Under the pieces are notes generated by a model that saw nothing but the letters and a program-made list of their open reading frames with translations, did not search any database and had not been told where the DNA came from. From assembly GCF_047314965.1 (NCBI RefSeq), contig NZ_JBLBVK010000055.1, positions 124,001 to 188,000 of the forward strand: 64,000 nucleotides of DNA, in the 5' to 3' direction. Source of the stretch: JAVJUV01 sp047314965 (GTDB lineage Bacteria; Pseudomonadota; Alphaproteobacteria; Rhodobacterales; Rhodobacteraceae). Positions 63,066 through 64,000 of the stretch are shown here, in pieces. A program made the translations under genes and the position numbers. Every line of letters starts with the position of its first letter. Positions within the stretch are counted from its first letter, which is position 1.

Positions 63066-63563
63066 TTAGCCCCAATACGGCTCTTGGAGCGAAATCTCTG
63101 CATCGACGCAAGCGGCGGCCGCACCTTCAGAGTCCTGGTTCTCATGCCAACCAAGAAAAAATGCTTCAGCCAACCGGAGGTTTTCCTCGGCCTCCCGGCT
63201 CAGCCCCTCACGGATCTTGCCGAACTCCCGGCCCGATATGCCGAGCACATAGGCTGGGGGTTCCGCAGAAAACAGCGTTCTGGCAAGCGCCAAAACAGAT
63301 TCCGGAGCCAAGCTATGGCTCGACAAATCGCTTGTTATGGATGGCCCGACCCGCGTGAACCGAAAAGGGGCCGGGTCGCCCATCAACGCATCAACGAAAA
63401 CGACCTGCCTTGCCTCCGCGATTTTCAGCGCGTGGTCGACAGTAAGCTGGTAATCCGTCAAGACTTTCAGGCCAGCCAGACTTCGATCAGCAATTCGCGC
63501 TGCGAATGCCGGCCCGAGTCCATCGTCACAGCGTCCCGGATTTCCGTAGCCGATCAGGTGCAT
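63066..63563 (-). CDS. Hydrogenase maturation protease
   Basis: Endopeptidase of the HyaD/HoxW type, 165 residues, which removes the C-terminal tail of the [NiFe]-hydrogenase large subunit after nickel is inserted. The N-terminus LIGYGNPGRCDDGLGPAF carries the conserved GN and the metal-contacting Asp14; Asp58 is in FVDAL and His83 in SSHSLAPES, giving the nickel-sensing triad. It overlaps the hydrogenase large-subunit gene by 10 bases. The tail of its partner is about 29 residues. Confidence 0.88.
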   Translation of the reverse strand: MHLIGYGNPGRCDDGLGPAFAARIADRSLAGLKVLTDYQLTVDHALKIAEARQVVFVDALMGDPAPFRFTRVGPSITSDLSSHSLAPESVLALARTLFSAEPPAYVLGISGREFGKIREGLSREAEENLRLAEAFFLGWHENQDSEGAAAACVDAEISLQEPYWG

Positions 63564-64000
63564 CCCGCATCCCGCGTTTTGCAGTCAATTACCGCGCCGG
63601 CGGCATCGACCAGTTCGACCTGCAACGGCATCTGTCCCAGCGCGTGTGTTGCGCACGACAGGCAGGGATCATAGGCCCTTATCGCGACCTCGACCTGGTT
63701 CAGCATCCCCTCGGTGATCTCTTTTTGACCGGACAACTGTTTGACAGCCACGTCTTTGACGGCGCGGTTCATTCCCTCGTTGTTGTGGGTCGTAGACACG
63801 ATCAGGTTGCAGTAGGTGACCTGATCGTTTTCGTCGACTTGGTAGTGATGGATAAGGTTACCGCGGGGCGCTTCGATCACCCCGATGCCTTCTTCCCGGC
63901 GCTCTCCGGTAGCCTTAAGTTCCGTGCCCTGAAGGTCAGGATCGTTAAGGAGTTCGCCGATCTTCTCGATGCAATGCAGCACTTCGATCATGCGCGCCCA
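63554..64000 (-). CDS. [NiFe]-hydrogenase large subunit, group 3 (C-terminal part, gene runs off the window)
   Basis: C-terminal 148 residues of a cytoplasmic group 3 hydrogenase large subunit (HoxH/sulfhydrogenase alpha type). EGIGVIEAPRGNLIHHYQVD and STTHNNEGMNRAV are group 3 marks; the L2 motif DPCLSCATHALGQ supplies two nickel-binding Cys and the cleavage His. The coding sequence continues past the right edge. The tail after the His (about 29 residues) is removed by the adjacent protease. Confidence 0.88.
   Translation of the reverse strand, partial: WARMIEVLHCIEKIGELLNDPDLQGTELKATGERREEGIGVIEAPRGNLIHHYQVDENDQVTYCNLIVSTTHNNEGMNRAVKDVAVKQLSGQKEITEGMLNQVEVAIRAYDPCLSCATHALGQMPLQVELVDAAGAVIDCKTRDAGCT

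Noticed and set aside
1..64000. CRISPR arrays or rRNA genes
   Set aside because: No regularly spaced direct repeats and no rRNA-like stretches were seen anywhere in the window.

Overview
The window looks like part of the chromosome of a marine Rhodobacteraceae/Roseobacter-type alphaproteobacterium. This is an inference from gene content: two DctPQM TRAP uptake systems, several ABC uptake operons, sugar-acid catabolic enzymes, a DUF3489-DUF2924-serine recombinase module, a group 3 [NiFe] hydrogenase, and a family of GC-rich intergenic hairpin elements. The first 28 kb is clearly more GC-rich by eye and packed with overlapping same-strand genes. The rest is lower in GC, mixed in orientation, and carries most of the mobile and broken genes.

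Region 1 (1-9.1 kb) has TRAP system 1 (dctP, dctQ, dctM) followed by a BASS-like permease. Opposite to these run a phosphohexomutase, a D-2-hydroxyacid dehydrogenase, a fumarylacetoacetate-hydrolase-family enzyme and an SDR. A forward denD-type D-erythronate dehydrogenase follows. The SDR plus FAH pair resembles the last steps of the non-phosphorylating L-rhamnonate/L-fuconate routes, so an acid-sugar substrate is likely.

Region 2 (9.1-26.5 kb) starts with a GntR regulator divergent from TRAP system 2. About 13 forward genes follow, many overlapping by 4 bases: two Fe(II)/2-oxoglutarate PhyH dioxygenases, a UxaA-type sugar-acid dehydratase, a Gfo/Idh dehydrogenase, a shikimate-dehydrogenase-like enzyme, a DAO-type flavoenzyme, two 3-hydroxyisobutyrate-dehydrogenase-like enzymes, an EamA exporter, a KDG-type kinase, an SDR, an unrecognised zinc-ribbon protein and an aminotransferase. 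This is a large catabolic cluster whose substrate I cannot assign. A PLD-family lipoprotein follows.

Region 3 (28-34.1 kb) holds ispD, a Gfo/Idh oxidoreductase, a thioredoxin/YeeE pair of sulfur type, a YHS protein, a small zinc-ribbon protein, rlmB and tRNA-Tyr.

Region 4 (34.1-41.8 kb) is an island-like stretch beside tRNA-Tyr. It has a decayed DUF3489-DUF2924-serine recombinase module, an orphan two-TM plus beta-domain protein that resembles a Cap15 antiphage effector, a small stress-type regulon (DUF1772, NmrA reductase, DUF1330, AraC regulator) with duplicated operator promoters, and a tyrosine recombinase that has lost part of its catalytic core.

Region 5 (41.9-51.5 kb) carries dadA, a RidA protein and an HAD phosphatase, divergent from a deoR-ugpCBAE-phosphodiesterase operon that probably takes up and degrades glycerophosphodiesters. 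A degenerate IS5-family element sits exactly at the end of the phosphodiesterase gene and supplies its stop codon.

Region 6 (51.5-64 kb) has an SDR and a polyamine-type ABC operon divergent from a LuxR regulator, then a gamma-glutamyltransferase-family enzyme with an AbrB-type membrane protein divergent from a GntR regulator, a malonyl-CoA synthetase gene broken by three one-base indels, and, running off the end, a hydrogenase maturation protease and the C-terminus of a group 3 [NiFe]-hydrogenase large subunit.
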